From: Olavius algarvensis spirochete endosymbiont
Lineage (GTDB): Bacteria; Spirochaetota; Spirochaetia; DSM-2461
Direction of reading: 5' to 3'
Length of the DNA stretch: 64,000 nt
Assembly: GCA_900608495.1 (NCBI GenBank)
Contig: UWYT01000178.1
Location: 1-64,000, forward strand
Shown: positions 17,375 to 27,091 of the stretch, piece by piece
Position numbering within the stretch: position 1 is the stretch's first letter
How the letters are laid out: the number at the start of each line of letters is the position of its first letter
Translations under genes and position numbers: made by a program
The notes under the pieces: generated by a model
The model's input: the letters and a program-made list of their open reading frames with translations, nothing else
Told to the model about the DNA's origin: nothing
Databases searched by the model: none

Positions 17375-19828
17375 TCACGTGTATCGTTGTCGATTGTCAG
17401 CCTCCGTCCTGATATGGATATCGTCTCCCTCGATATCAGCAATCGCAAGACCACCTCTGGAGAGCGATCCAAAAAGAACCTCGTCTACAAAGAAGCTCTT
17501 TATTTTATCCTCAACAACGCGAGCCACATTGCGCGCTCCAAACTCGGAAGAATATCCCCTCTTGGCAATCCAGATAATTGCAGCATCGGAAACTTTCAGG
17601 CTCACTCCTTTGGGGTTAAGCATGTTTCTAAACTCATCTAGTTCCTTTCTCACAATTTTCATCACAATCTCAATATCCAATCGTTCGAATTTCACAACCT
17701 TATCCAGACGATTCCTAAATTCCGGAGAGAAAATTCTCTCGACCGCACTATCAAGAGCGCCGTAGTTGTGCTCACCCGCACCGAAGCCGATTTTCTGTTT
17801 CCCAATTTCTCGAGCGCCTGCATTAGACGTCATAATTATTACAACATTTCTAAAATCTGCCTTGCGCCCCATGTTATCCGTTATGGTAGCATAGTCCATC
17901 ATCTGAAGAAGTACGTTATAGATATCCGGATGTGCCTTTTCTATCTCATCAAGAAGCAACACTGCGCGAGGTGTTTTCCGTATCGCATCGGTTAGAATTC
18001 CGCCTTCTTCATAACCCACATAACCCGGAGGTGAACCAATCAAGCGGCTTACCGTATGCTTCTCCTGGTATTCACTCATATCAAAACGGTGTAGTGGAAC
18101 TCCCAATTCCTTGGCCAGGCTTCGGGCAAGTTCGGTTTTTCCAACCCCAGTTGGGCCAGCAAAGAGAAAACTGGCAACCGGTTTATCGGAATTGCGAAAG
18201 CCGGCCCTGGAACGCTTGATTGCCGTTGCCACATCATCAACAGCCCGATCTTGACCAAAAATCATCATTTTAAGTCGATCAGCAAGACTCATAAGCTGAT
18301 CGGTTTCACTTGTGGAGACAGTTTTTTCTGGAATTCTGGCAATTTTAGCAAGTACCTTTTCTATGTCCGATACTGCAATTCGAGGAAGCAATCCTCCACT
18401 TGTCTCGTCGAGCTCCCTGGTTTGCCGCACGAGCTTTTTATTCATGTCCGGAAGTTCGATTTGTCCCGACAATCCTGGCCGAGCTCTCAGCGTTTCAGTT
18501 TCCACACCCGCGGCAATCTTCTCATATGACTCATCGTCTTTAGACGGCTCTTCTGGTTTGGGAGAATCCCCCTCCTCGTGCAGTCTTTTCCAGGCTCCTG
18601 CCTCATCAATAAGATCAATTGCCTTATCGGGCAGTTTCTTCTCGTTGATAAACTGATCCGATAGTTCTACCGCCGCTTTAAGGGCTTCATTCTCGTAAAC
18701 CACGCCATGGTGTGATTCATACGCAGCTTTGAGTCCAAGCAATATCTGATATGTCTCGTCCTTCGACGGTTCAAGCACATCGATTCTCTGGAACCGCCTT
18801 GCCAAGGCACGATCTTTCTCAAAAAATTTCTTGAAGTCTTCATGAGTGGTGGAGCCAATGCAGCGGAGCCTTCCGGACATTAGCGCCGGCTTCAGTAAAT
18901 TTGATGCGTCCATACTGCCACCCGAAGTAGCGCCAGCTCCTATGATAGTGTGAATTTCATCGATAAACAGGATAACATTGTCCTTTTTTTCAAGTTCGCT
19001 TAACACTCTTTTTATTCGCTCTTCAAAGTCGCCTCGATAACGTGTACCAGCGAGAAGCGATCCCATGTCCAGGGTCCAAATTCTGAATCCCCTGAGAAAA
19101 CTTGGTACTTCCTCATCTATGATAAGATGGGCCAAACCTTCGGTAATTGCTGTCTTTCCCACTCCGGGATCGCCAACATGTATGGGGTTGTTTTTGAGCC
19201 GTCGGCTAAGCACTTGCAAGGTTCGTTCAACAATATCCTCACGTCCAATTAGCGGTTCCAGTTCACCTTTTTCCGCTCTGCTTGTTAAATCGGTTGCAAA
19301 TTGCTCTAAAGCGCTGTTTTTTCTCTGTTTGACACCGCTTTTTTCCTCCTTATAATTGTCATCTGCACTGTCACTTTTCGCCTCATTTGCCTCATCATCC
19401 AAATTAGGCAACATGCCATGAGAAATTATCTCTAGCAGTCTTAGACGTTCAACTCCCGCTTTTCGCAGGTAATATGAAGCAAAAGACTCTCTCAAGTCAA
19501 AAAGCGCCATTAAAAGATCTGATGAGGCTATTTCGTCTTTTCCAGCACTAGTCATACGAATCATTGTTTGTTCAATTACATCCTGCCAACCTTCAGTTAA
19601 AATTGGCTCCGCATTATCATTCTTCTTTATGTACTTCGCAAAATACGATTCCAGATCTTTGCGCACTTCATCGGGATCGGCATCGCACTTTTCCAGAATC
19701 TCACGCGGAGTATCGAACGCCAATGCCGTGTACAATATGTGCTCCGGAGTGATAAATTCATGTCCTGATGCTTTGGCTTCATTGTACGCAACGTTCAATA
19801 TTCCCTGTACTTCTTCTGTCGGTCTCAT
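17375..19828 (-). CDS. clpA: ATP-dependent Clp protease ATP-binding subunit ClpA
   Basis: 817 residues: Clp N-domain with two repeats (residues 1-145), first AAA+ module (Walker A GDPGVGKTA, Walker B VILFIDEIH), and second AAA+ module (GPTGVGKTE, LLLDEIEKAH). The KQKIGFGAG segment in module two contains the IGF loop that docks onto ClpP, which separates it from ClpB. The linker between the modules has no long ClpB-type coiled coil. It unfolds substrates, including N-degron proteins handed over by ClpS, and feeds them to ClpP. clpP is not in this window. Its ATG follows the clpS stop by one base. Confidence 0.94.
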   Translation of the reverse strand: MRPTEEVQGILNVAYNEAKASGHEFITPEHILYTALAFDTPREILEKCDADPDEVRKDLESYFAKYIKKNDNAEPILTEGWQDVIEQTMIRMTSAGKDEIASSDLLMALFDLRESFASYYLRKAGVERLRLLEIISHGMLPNLDDEANEAKSDSADDNYKEEKSGVKQRKNSALEQFATDLTSRAEKGELEPLIGREDIVERTLQVLSRRLKNNPIHVGDPGVGKTAITEGLAHLIIDEEVPSFLRGFRIWTLDMGSLLAGTRYRGDFEERIKRVLSELEKKDNVILFIDEIHTIIGAGATSGGSMDASNLLKPALMSGRLRCIGSTTHEDFKKFFEKDRALARRFQRIDVLEPSKDETYQILLGLKAAYESHHGVVYENEALKAAVELSDQFINEKKLPDKAIDLIDEAGAWKRLHEEGDSPKPEEPSKDDESYEKIAAGVETETLRARPGLSGQIELPDMNKKLVRQTRELDETSGGLLPRIAVSDIEKVLAKIARIPEKTVSTSETDQLMSLADRLKMMIFGQDRAVDDVATAIKRSRAGFRNSDKPVASFLFAGPTGVGKTELARSLAKELGVPLHRFDMSEYQEKHTVSRLIGSPPGYVGYEEGGILTDAIRKTPRAVLLLDEIEKAHPDIYNVLLQMMDYATITDNMGRKADFRNVVIIMTSNAGAREIGKQKIGFGAGEHNYGALDSAVERIFSPEFRNRLDKVVKFERLDIEIVMKIVRKELDEFRNMLNPKGVSLKVSDAAIIWIAKRGYSSEFGARNVARVVEDKIKSFFVDEVLFGSLSRGGLAIADIEGDDIHIRTEADNRQRYT

Positions 19829-19829
19829 A

Positions 19830-20147
19830 TCATGCCTTTTCCAAAATACTTTTTAGGGGGAATTCACGTTGGCGAGCTAAATGAGTCACCTGGGCAATTT
19901 TTGTGCGGCCTATATCATAAGGATAGATTCCTACCATCCCCTGTCCTCTATTATGAACATCAAGCATTATTTTCGTAGCTTCAATCGGCGCTTTATGAAA
20001 CACCGAAACCAACACTTCCACCACAAAATCTCTCGGGGTATAATCGTCGTTGAGAAAAATTACTTTCCACATATCAGGCTCTTTTAAGTTTTCCCTGATA
20101 TCCTCAAGTAATTCGCCGTCGTTAATCTCTTTAGGATCCATAGACAT
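19830..20147 (-). CDS. clpS: ClpS adaptor (N-degron recognin)
   Basis: About 105 residues. The ClpS core is complete: MWKVIFLNDDYTPRDFVVEVL, then MLDVHNRGQGMVGIYPYDIGRTK. NDD and the VH histidine form the pocket that binds the alpha-amino group of N-terminal Leu, Phe, Tyr or Trp. The N-terminal tail is acidic and flexible, as needed to engage the ClpA N-domain. ATG at 20147 is chosen; GTG at 20168 and ATG at 20141 are in frame and none has a clear ribosome-binding site. It opens the clpS-clpA-aat run and is divergent from the exported protein at 20249. Confidence 0.93.
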   Translation of the reverse strand: MSMDPKEINDGELLEDIRENLKEPDMWKVIFLNDDYTPRDFVVEVLVSVFHKAPIEATKIMLDVHNRGQGMVGIYPYDIGRTKIAQVTHLARQREFPLKSILEKA

Positions 20148-20248
20148 ATGAGAATTTACGACTTTCACACAATACTATCAACGATAAAGTGTATTTGGGA
20201 GTTTTACAAAAATAACATTCTAAGATATCATGCGTCTGGAGGCTCGCT

Positions 20249-20920
20249 ATGAAATATATCGTTTCCCTCGTGCTTATTTTCCTGATCGCCGCAATTGCGG
20301 CCAGTGCACAGACGAAATTCTATGAGAATATGTCCGATGCGCAACGCTACGATCTTGCCGACGCATACGATCAGGTGGCCGATCGCTTTGAAGAATTGGA
20401 TGATGCTCCGCGTGCTGAGAAATTGCGAGCCATGGTTAAGCTCATTTTCCCTGATTTCTATCAGACAGAGCGTCCTGCTGAAGTGGTGGATACAGTGGTG
20501 CCGACTCCAACCCAGGAGAGTTTGGAGGATAGAGTTGGACGAGAGGCTTCGGAGTATCAGTTCAGCAAACTGCTGCGCGGGATTTTTGACGAGGATACAG
20601 CTCTCTCGCTTTCAGTGATCGCGGAGACATTGTACCTTCCTCTCTACGATGAAGGTATCAGGAAGCCCGATTTGGAAACGGAAATGGAACGGTTCTTCTC
20701 GAAGTACAATGTTGATTCCTACGAGGCTGAGGATATTTTCCAACTGGAACACATAGAGGTTATCTCGCTTGAGAATGGTTACTGGCGTCTGGATGTTAAA
20801 ACTTGGCCTCAATTTGCTGGAGCGCTCGAGGAAATGACTTTTTGGTCTGAAAAGATGGGTTTTTACTTCCGTAAATTCCCGCAGGGATGGAGGCTGGCTG
20901 CCATCGGGCCGGTGGCCTAA
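20249..20920 (+). CDS. Exported protein of unknown function
   Basis: 223 residues with a clear signal peptide (VSLVLIFLIAAIAASAQ, cleavage near residue 20) and a strong GGAGG ribosome-binding site. The mature part begins with a helical region (YDLADAYDQVADRFEELDD) of the kind seen in spirochaetal exported proteins, then an acidic, beta-rich C-terminal half (YWRLDVKTWPQFAG). There are no catalytic motifs or known domain that I recognise. It is a single-gene unit on the plus strand between divergent clpS and the convergent NHL-repeat gene. It may be periplasmic or a component of an envelope complex; this is a guess. Confidence 0.65.
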   Translation: MKYIVSLVLIFLIAAIAASAQTKFYENMSDAQRYDLADAYDQVADRFEELDDAPRAEKLRAMVKLIFPDFYQTERPAEVVDTVVPTPTQESLEDRVGREASEYQFSKLLRGIFDEDTALSLSVIAETLYLPLYDEGIRKPDLETEMERFFSKYNVDSYEAEDIFQLEHIEVISLENGYWRLDVKTWPQFAGALEEMTFWSEKMGFYFRKFPQGWRLAAIGPVA

Positions 20921-20969
20921 GAGCCATCATCCGACTGAACCGGTGATGGCTGTGAAAAAATCAAGGGGT

Positions 20970-23042
20970 CTAGCTGAGTGGGGCAAATGTGCCGGATTCA
21001 TCTCTTCCACTCTTTTTGATGTAGATAACTTCCACCGACACTGGCAGGAATTTTCTGCCGTAAGCAGATGAACTTCTGGTAGACCATGTGATAGTATATC
21101 TTCCAACTCCCGTGTTCCTAAGTTCTCCAACTAGGGCGCCACTCCCCTCTGCCTGGAAAATTAATGATGCATGCCCGCCAGTCTGCGTAGCTATGTAATC
21201 CAGCTCACTGCTTGTAACGCTTGAATCTCGATAAACTGGGTAGAAGATGATTCCATTGTTTACCATTAATCGGGCGGTTTCGTACAAACCATGGCGATCA
21301 AATGCGTTCATCCCGGGAGGGCGGTTTACAAAAGCGATAATCGCTTTGCCGCGCCTTTCGGGGATAAGACGCGCCGCCGCAAGTCTTAGGGATTCGTCCC
21401 AGGATATCGGCCTATTTCCAATCGCGGTTCCTACCAGATTGCTAAACGATGGCCTTTCCGGATCGATTTCATGAAGCACCGCATTTTGGCCAGTCCCCAC
21501 TAAAGAGAATGTATCCCCTTCTCTGAGGGGTCTTGCCAGGTCTTCTACTCCTTCAAGCATTATCTCAACATCTTTGTTTGTTCCCGAGAGATCCGTTATA
21601 CCCACAATGGATACGGAATTGTCTTCGGAGGAAGCCCAATCGAGATTCGGTGTATCAATGGGGTTTTCTCCATCGAATACACGAAAATTTGAAGCTTTGA
21701 GGCCGGAAATAGGTTGTCCCAATCTATCGCGAACTGTCAAATCCACAGCCATTTCAGGGTAGGCATCTCCCCGAACTCTATCCAGGGTAACTTCAAGTCC
21801 CCCGTAGAGAGTTGACAAGGGTGTTAACAGTGTTATCCTGTCCGCGTCAAAATCACAAATTGCAAGATTGCCATTGTCATCGGGAATCACTGATGTAATT
21901 CGATGTTCACCAGCACCTAGATACGCTTCTTCAACCATTTCGCCCGATAGGAGATTCACTCTGAAAATTCTATTCACATCCGCAATTAGAAGATCGCCTT
22001 TGTATATGCAGAGGCCTTCAGGCGCGGTCAGTCCTCGATTAATCAGAACACCAAGGTAATTCCCAGAGGGATCGAAAACCTCCACTGTGCCCTTGAGCGA
22101 GTCGGCAACGTACACTCGCCCTTCAAAACCGGCAATGCCCGATGGGCCTTCAAAACCGTCGAAACCGTTTCCGCGTTCCAGGGACAGTATGTGCTGACCA
22201 TTGAGATTCCATTTCGATACGCGCCGATTCCCCCAGTCGCTTACGTACACAAATTTTTTATCTTGGGAAAGAGCCATGTACTGCGGCCCCAAGAACTGAC
22301 CCCTATCTCTGCCGCTTTCGCCCCAAATCTCGATTCGACTCCCTCGGTTGTATCCGGTAAGCGAGAGCACTGATATCCTGTCTGATTGAAATTCGCTGAC
22401 TATGAGGCGATCATCGGGAATGGGAAGTACGTCGAATGGTCTGTCGAAGCCCTCCAGTCCACCTGTGAATCGCTCCACTAAGCTGCCATTCGCATCGATT
22501 CTGAGCAAAGTGCCGTCTGCGTAAGAAGTTACAAGAAGCGATCCCGAACCATCGCCGCTTTTTCGTGCAACCGATGGCCGCTCGAAAAAACGTATATCGT
22601 CATCGAGTCCGTGAAACGATGTGAGAGATATCCATTCGTCATCCGAAACTTCCAAATTTCCCGACATGCGATGTTGTAGTTGTTCCATCTTATTCTGTAG
22701 TGCAATCGAAGCTTGGTTTTCATTCATCAACTGATTCCACAAATCGAGAGCCTCGCGCTCCATCCCCGATCGCCAATATGATTTGCCAAGCCATTCCCGC
22801 ATATCAGGATCGGTTGGATTCAGTGAGATTGCCCTTTCAAAGGCTAGAAGCGCCTTTCCAAGCTTTCCGTCGTTGTATGAAAGCACCCCCCAACGCCATT
22901 CATCCAGTGCACGAGCGGCCTCAAAATTCTGCGCACTACCCGTCTGTGCAACAAGTACTAGCATAAACGACACAAACAGCAGCGATGCAATATTTGCGAT
23001 TTCTAACGAGTTCTCTCTCCTAGCTTCGTTCCGAGTTTGCAT
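20970..23042 (-). CDS. Exported TPR / NHL-propeller / vWA-like protein
   Basis: 690 residues. A signal peptide (LFVSFMLVLVAQTGSAQ) is followed by two TPR-like helices (residues 45-105). A six-bladed NHL-type propeller spans about 150-410, with repeated motifs such as GPQYMALSQDKKFVYVSDWGNRR and GPSGIAGFEGRVYVAD. A C-terminal vWA-like domain (about 465-670) starts with VSIVGITDLSGT, which has a DxSxT MIDAS-like pattern. Such architectures mediate protein contacts in the periplasm or at the surface. Its start overlaps the preceding TPR gene by 23 bases, so the two are likely cotranslated. No enzymatic role is evident. Confidence 0.7.
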   Translation of the reverse strand: MQTRNEARRENSLEIANIASLLFVSFMLVLVAQTGSAQNFEAARALDEWRWGVLSYNDGKLGKALLAFERAISLNPTDPDMREWLGKSYWRSGMEREALDLWNQLMNENQASIALQNKMEQLQHRMSGNLEVSDDEWISLTSFHGLDDDIRFFERPSVARKSGDGSGSLLVTSYADGTLLRIDANGSLVERFTGGLEGFDRPFDVLPIPDDRLIVSEFQSDRISVLSLTGYNRGSRIEIWGESGRDRGQFLGPQYMALSQDKKFVYVSDWGNRRVSKWNLNGQHILSLERGNGFDGFEGPSGIAGFEGRVYVADSLKGTVEVFDPSGNYLGVLINRGLTAPEGLCIYKGDLLIADVNRIFRVNLLSGEMVEEAYLGAGEHRITSVIPDDNGNLAICDFDADRITLLTPLSTLYGGLEVTLDRVRGDAYPEMAVDLTVRDRLGQPISGLKASNFRVFDGENPIDTPNLDWASSEDNSVSIVGITDLSGTNKDVEIMLEGVEDLARPLREGDTFSLVGTGQNAVLHEIDPERPSFSNLVGTAIGNRPISWDESLRLAAARLIPERRGKAIIAFVNRPPGMNAFDRHGLYETARLMVNNGIIFYPVYRDSSVTSSELDYIATQTGGHASLIFQAEGSGALVGELRNTGVGRYTITWSTRSSSAYGRKFLPVSVEVIYIKKSGRDESGTFAPLS

Positions 23043-23706
23043 GAGTTTTAACGGTCTCCAGATGTCTTCTTATCGTGCTATCTTCCGGGCAACTTGAATA
23101 TGCCTCAGTAAGATGGGAAACGGCTTCAGAAGTTTTTCCGGCGCAGAATAACGCCCAGCCCAGCGAATCCCTATATGCCACATTCTTGGGATCGCTCTCT
23201 ACCGCCTTGCGACATAGTTCAATTGCCCTGTTGGCATCCTTCCCGCTATCTGCCAATATGTAACCAAGCCCATTGACAGCATTTGGATTCTCTTCATCAA
23301 GCTTAAGTGCCTCTTTGTAACTTCTCAGGGCTAGTTCGATTTTATCCTGTCTCCATTGGCAGTATGCGAGAATGGACCACGCCTGTGGCGATTCAAAGCC
23401 GGCTTCCAAAACCTCCTTCAGCTGCTTCTCAGCCTCCTCTATGCTATCCGTCTCAACCAACAGCCATGAAAGAAGCATGCGAGACTGATATAGCCGAACC
23501 AAATCTTTTTCCTCGCTTGAAACTTGTCTCAGCAGTTTTTGTGCCTCGTCGATTTTGCCCATCCGTGCGTAGCAGAGGCTCATTAAATATGCAAGTTCCA
23601 AATCCTCAGAGGGCTCTATCTCCGCAGCAGAGAAGGTCTCCAAGGCAGCCAAATAACGCCCTTCTCTATAGAGAAGCTTACCATCCTCTCTAAGATGTGT
23701 GTTCAT
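23020..23706 (-). CDS. Tetratricopeptide repeat protein
   Basis: 228 residues made almost wholly of TPR motifs: GKLLYREGRYLAALETF, AYLMSLCYARMGKIDEAQKLL, AWSILAYCQWRQDKIELALRSYKEALKLD, AVNGLGYILADSG and RDSLGWALFCAGKTSEAVSHL, about six units. No signal peptide is seen, so it is probably cytoplasmic. A strong GGGAGGG ribosome-binding site precedes the ATG. It overlaps and precedes the exported TPR/NHL/vWA gene, which suggests the two proteins belong to one assembly. The 152-base gap to rpmE upstream shows no gene. Confidence 0.8.
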   Translation of the reverse strand: MNTHLREDGKLLYREGRYLAALETFSAAEIEPSEDLELAYLMSLCYARMGKIDEAQKLLRQVSSEEKDLVRLYQSRMLLSWLLVETDSIEEAEKQLKEVLEAGFESPQAWSILAYCQWRQDKIELALRSYKEALKLDEENPNAVNGLGYILADSGKDANRAIELCRKAVESDPKNVAYRDSLGWALFCAGKTSEAVSHLTEAYSSCPEDSTIRRHLETVKTHANSERS

Positions 23707-23858
23707 ATCACCCTCCCCATCTCATCATATCACAAAGCGACATATTTAACAGCGAGATGGTCGCGATTGGAGAACAGTCCGTGTGCGGAACGAGGTTTTC
23801 CGGAGCCTGAACTTGAGACACTTGAAGAATCGGATAGAGTTGATTATATACTGACTCG

Positions 23859-24065
23859 CTATGTGGAGCTGATGCCGTATTTCCTGTTGAAACGCTCAAC
23901 CCGCCCAGTGGTATCCACCAACTTCTGTTTGCCGGTGAAGAACGGATGACAACTAGAGCATATCTCGATTTGCATATCGCCGGCAGTCGAAAAAGTTTCA
24001 AACGAATTACCACAGGCACAAAAAACAGTCGAGGCAGTATATTCAGGGTGTATATTTTTCTTCAC
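23859..24065 (-). CDS. rpmE: 50S ribosomal protein L31
   Basis: 68 residues. MKKNIHPEY start and the four zinc-ligand cysteines (FCACGN and CSSCHPF), then TGKQK and [10 protein letters not shown] at the end, match zinc-binding L31. Start is GTG at 24065. It lies 21 bases downstream of rho, a rho-rpmE order that is widespread in bacteria, and the pair is probably cotranscribed. Having the cysteine form indicates the zinc-requiring version of this protein. Confidence 0.95.
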   Translation of the reverse strand: MKKNIHPEYTASTVFCACGNSFETFSTAGDMQIEICSSCHPFFTGKQKLVDTTGRVERFNRKYGISST

Positions 24066-24086
24066 TTACCCATCCCACTTGCAAGA

Positions 24087-25808
24087 TTAAAAGTCCCGTG
24101 CCATTCCCGAGGTATTCATTCCCTTGAGAAATGCTTCATTATTCTTGGTTTTGCGCATCTTGTCAACAATCATCTCTGCCGATTCCATGTCATCCATTGG
24201 ACTTAAAACCTTTCTAAGAATCCACATTTTATTGAGTTCCATATCCGTTAAAAGCAAATCTTCCTTCCTGGTGCTTGATTTTTTAATATTGAATGCGGGA
24301 TAGACTCTCTTATCCGCTAAACGGCGGTCTAATACCAGCTCCATATTTCCGGTTCCCTTGAATTCCTCGAAAATAACCTCATCCATTCGGCTGCCGGTTT
24401 CAATTAGAGCGGTGGCGACGATGGTAAGACTTCCGCCATGCTCAATGTTGCGAGCAGCGCCGAAAAAGCGCTTAGGCTTGTGAAGAGCATTGGAATCTAC
24501 TCCTCCAGAAAGTATTTTTCCGCTTGTAGGAACTGTCTGATTGTACGCTCGTGCCAATCGCGTTATGGAATCAAGTAAAATGACAACATCTTTCTTGTGT
24601 TCAACAAGACGCCTTGCTTTTTCTAGAACCATTTCGGCAACCTGAACATGCCGAGTCGCCGGCTCATCGAAGGTGGAGGATATCACTTCGCCTTGAACAC
24701 CACGCTGCATATCGGTTACTTCCTCAGGGCGTTCATCAATCAGAAGAACTATCAAATAAACATCGGAATGATTTTCGGTTATGGCATTTGCAATTTTCTG
24801 GAGGATTATTGTTTTACCCGATTTCGGCGGTGAAACGATAAGGCCTCTTTGCCCCTTGCCTATTGGACAAAAGAGATTGATGATTCGCGTCGATGGATCT
24901 CCAACCCTAGTTTCCGTGTTGAGTCGCATAGTGGGGAAAAGTGGCGTAAGGTTTTCGAAAGACACTCGCGCCTGTGCAATTTCAGGATCGTCGAAATTAA
25001 CATTGACAACGCGCAGCATCGCGAAAAACCGCTCACCCTCCTTGGGTGATCTAATCTGGCCATACACGGTATCGCCAGTTTTCAAGTTGAACAGCCTTAC
25101 CTGACTGGGAGAAATATATATGTCATCTGTGCCGGGGAGATAGGAATTTTCGGGCGAGCGAAGAAACCCATATCCATCTGGCAAAATCTCAAGAGAACCG
25201 TAAGCATAGATTACTCCGCCGTTGTTGATATGCGCAGTTAATACTTGAAAAATCAACTCCTGTTTTTTCAAAAGCATTAGGTTCTCTTTCTTAAGGCTCA
25301 AATCCACGGCCATTTCCCTCAAATCAGGCATCGAAGATTTGGATAAATCGTTAATTAGCAGTTTTGGCGCATCGGGGCTGTGCTGAGGGCCTTTCAACTG
25401 CCGATTTTGTCCTTTTTTCCCTCTGCGACGAGCTCTTGATGTATCTAAACTTGCTGCCCCTTCTTCTTCGCGTTCACCCGGTGATTTTGCGCCTTCCTCT
25501 GTCTCTTTGTCGCCCTCTCTAGAGCCTGGTTCCGGAATAGTGTCGTTTTTAATATGTCCTTCTCTGTTTTCAGTGCTGCCTCTTCGAACCCTGATTTTTA
25601 CTGGAGTTGTTCCATTTCCACTTCTGTCAGCCAATTCTTCCATTGCATTAAGCTCCCGACTTCCAAAGTCCGAAAAAGATGTCCCTGACTCATCGTTACC
25701 GGCTTTTATAACGATCGTCTTCCTACGAGATGACTTATCAGCTTGATCTCTGTGATTGCCAGGCTGCTCTGAATTCGGCTCGTTTTGCCCCTTGAGCTTA
25801 TCGGACAC
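24087..25808 (-). CDS. rho: Transcription termination factor Rho with long N-terminal extension
   Basis: 573 residues against about 420 in E. coli. The conserved part begins near residue 155 with the Rho N helical domain ([27 protein letters not shown]). The RNA-binding cold-shock fold follows ([17 protein letters not shown]), then the RecA-like ATPase (Walker A SPPKSGKT, Walker [19 protein letters not shown]-loop [17 protein letters not shown]). The first ~150 residues are low-complexity, charged and rich in Arg, Ser, Glu and Gly. Start is GTG at 25808 with GAGGG upstream. Rho releases RNA polymerase from unstructured transcripts; rpmE follows. Confidence 0.95.
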   Translation of the reverse strand: MSDKLKGQNEPNSEQPGNHRDQADKSSRRKTIVIKAGNDESGTSFSDFGSRELNAMEELADRSGNGTTPVKIRVRRGSTENREGHIKNDTIPEPGSREGDKETEEGAKSPGEREEEGAASLDTSRARRRGKKGQNRQLKGPQHSPDAPKLLINDLSKSSMPDLREMAVDLSLKKENLMLLKKQELIFQVLTAHINNGGVIYAYGSLEILPDGYGFLRSPENSYLPGTDDIYISPSQVRLFNLKTGDTVYGQIRSPKEGERFFAMLRVVNVNFDDPEIAQARVSFENLTPLFPTMRLNTETRVGDPSTRIINLFCPIGKGQRGLIVSPPKSGKTIILQKIANAITENHSDVYLIVLLIDERPEEVTDMQRGVQGEVISSTFDEPATRHVQVAEMVLEKARRLVEHKKDVVILLDSITRLARAYNQTVPTSGKILSGGVDSNALHKPKRFFGAARNIEHGGSLTIVATALIETGSRMDEVIFEEFKGTGNMELVLDRRLADKRVYPAFNIKKSSTRKEDLLLTDMELNKMWILRKVLSPMDDMESAEMIVDKMRKTKNNEAFLKGMNTSGMARDF

Positions 25809-25986
25809 TAGTTAATCCCTCACTCGTCAACGGTATCTACGTCCCACACACGATAATCTGTTTTGAATTCTAAACCTGCTTCTGATATGCACACAGGCCT
25901 CATATGCTAAGGCAAGCGTGATTCTTCACGAATCATCATGAAAAGGATATAACGACAACTAGAATAGTTGTCAAGAGAAGTACACC

Positions 25987-26469
25987 CTAGGCATTATCAA
26001 CCATTTCCAAAAGCACTTTCAAGGTTTCCTCCGTGGCCCACTTCTGCACCAGACTCCTGTCTCCATCGAAATGTTGAAGCCGAACCGAATTATTTCCGCT
26101 GGAATCGCAGCATCCCACCCAAATCGTGCCCACCGGTTTTTCGATGCTACCTCCACTGGGGCCGGCAATTCCAGTAACAGCAACTGCCCAATCCGTCTTG
26201 CTCCTTCTTTGAATACCGCGAGCCATTGCTATTGCCACTTCAGGTGAAACAGCGCCATTCTTCCCAATTAAGTCTGTCTCAACACCTAAAAGAGTAACCT
26301 TGGATTCGTTGGAATAGGAAACAACTCCGCCCCAGAGAACCGCAGAACTCCCTGGCACTGCTGTCAATTGGGCTAGCACCCTGCCACCGGTGCAGGATTC
26401 CGCAATTGCCACCCTCTCTCCTCTTTTCAGCAATAAATCTATCAGTTCATATGCACAACTATTCGACAC
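25987..26469 (-). CDS. pncC: Nicotinamide-nucleotide amidohydrolase (CinA C-terminal domain only)
   Basis: 160 residues, a stand-alone CinA-C/PncC domain. Motifs: VAIAESCTGGRVLAQLT with the catalytic serine, GGVVSYSNESK, and AVAVTGIAGPSGGS. It deamidates nicotinamide mononucleotide to NaMN for NAD recycling. The N-terminal MoCF-like half of full CinA is absent. Start is GTG at 26469, overlapping the bactofilin stop by 11 bases, so it is in the same transcript as the bactofilin, TPR and receiver genes upstream. The 178-base gap to rho shows no gene. Confidence 0.9.
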   Translation of the reverse strand: MSNSCAYELIDLLLKRGERVAIAESCTGGRVLAQLTAVPGSSAVLWGGVVSYSNESKVTLLGVETDLIGKNGAVSPEVAIAMARGIQRRSKTDWAVAVTGIAGPSGGSIEKPVGTIWVGCCDSSGNNSVRLQHFDGDRSLVQKWATEETLKVLLEMVDNA

Positions 26470-26866
26470 GACTGATCGTTCTTTTTAACATTTCTTTGGA
26501 CATTGAAAAAACATCTATCCCAATTGGATTTGCCAGCATTTCACAACGCCCCCGGTAGCTGCTGCCTCCAAGCATAACTAAATTGGTGCACCTTATATCG
26601 CCTATGATTTCTCCGCCATCGAGAATCTCCAATCTTTCCCCGGCAATCACATCACCTTTAATGAGTCCTCTCACCACTAAAGTGCCGACATTGATATTCG
26701 CAACTATTTCGGCACCTTCCTCAACCAGCAAAAATCCCGTAGACTCAATGGTTCCCTTGAATTTGCCATCAATCTCCAGTGAATGCTGAAATCTCAATAC
26801 ACCGTTGAAATCAGTTTCCTCGCCCAGAACTGTCAGCGTTTCCAGTGTTTCGGTTTCATACGGCAT
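26459..26866 (-). CDS. Bactofilin (second copy)
   Basis: 135 residues with the bactofilin beta-helix core: LTVLGEETDFNGVLRFQHSLEIDGKFKGTIES, then repeating GxIxGDI-like turns (VRGLIKGDVIAGERLEILDGGEIIGDI). Bactofilins polymerise into nucleotide-free filaments at the membrane that position cell-wall enzymes. This copy sits between a small TPR protein and PncC, whereas the other copy (30347-30793) follows an M23 endopeptidase. The stop overlaps the pncC start, and it starts 3 bases after the TPR gene. Confidence 0.9.
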   Translation of the reverse strand: MPYETETLETLTVLGEETDFNGVLRFQHSLEIDGKFKGTIESTGFLLVEEGAEIVANINVGTLVVRGLIKGDVIAGERLEILDGGEIIGDIRCTNLVMLGGSSYRGRCEMLANPIGIDVFSMSKEMLKRTISRVE

Positions 26867-26869
26867 CTG

Positions 26870-27091
26870 TTATTTATTCGTCATCTGGAAAACACCATCC
26901 CAACCGTCACCGGGTGGATTCTCCATATAGGCCTTACACCTTGCCCCAAATATCTTCGAGGGTTCATCCTTTGGGTCTAAATCATACGCTGCCTTGAATT
27001 TCACCAGTGCCGCCTCAAAATTCCTCTTTCTGTACTGTTCTCTACCCTCGGCAAACAGGCGTAACACTTCCCTCTTCGTGTCGCTAATCAT
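26870..27091 (-). CDS. Small TPR-like protein
   Basis: 73 residues. One TPR-like hairpin (FAEGREQYRKRNFEAALVKFKAAYDLDPKDEP) is followed by SKIFGARCKAYMENPP and a GWDGVFQMTNK tail. A tail of this kind is known to me from the C-terminus of spirochaetal adenylate/guanylate cyclases and related TPR proteins, here as a free-standing unit. Its ATG overlaps the receiver-protein stop by 4 bases. It probably serves as an adaptor for the receiver protein or the downstream bactofilin; this is inference from position. Confidence 0.75.
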   Translation of the reverse strand: MISDTKREVLRLFAEGREQYRKRNFEAALVKFKAAYDLDPKDEPSKIFGARCKAYMENPPGDGWDGVFQMTNK

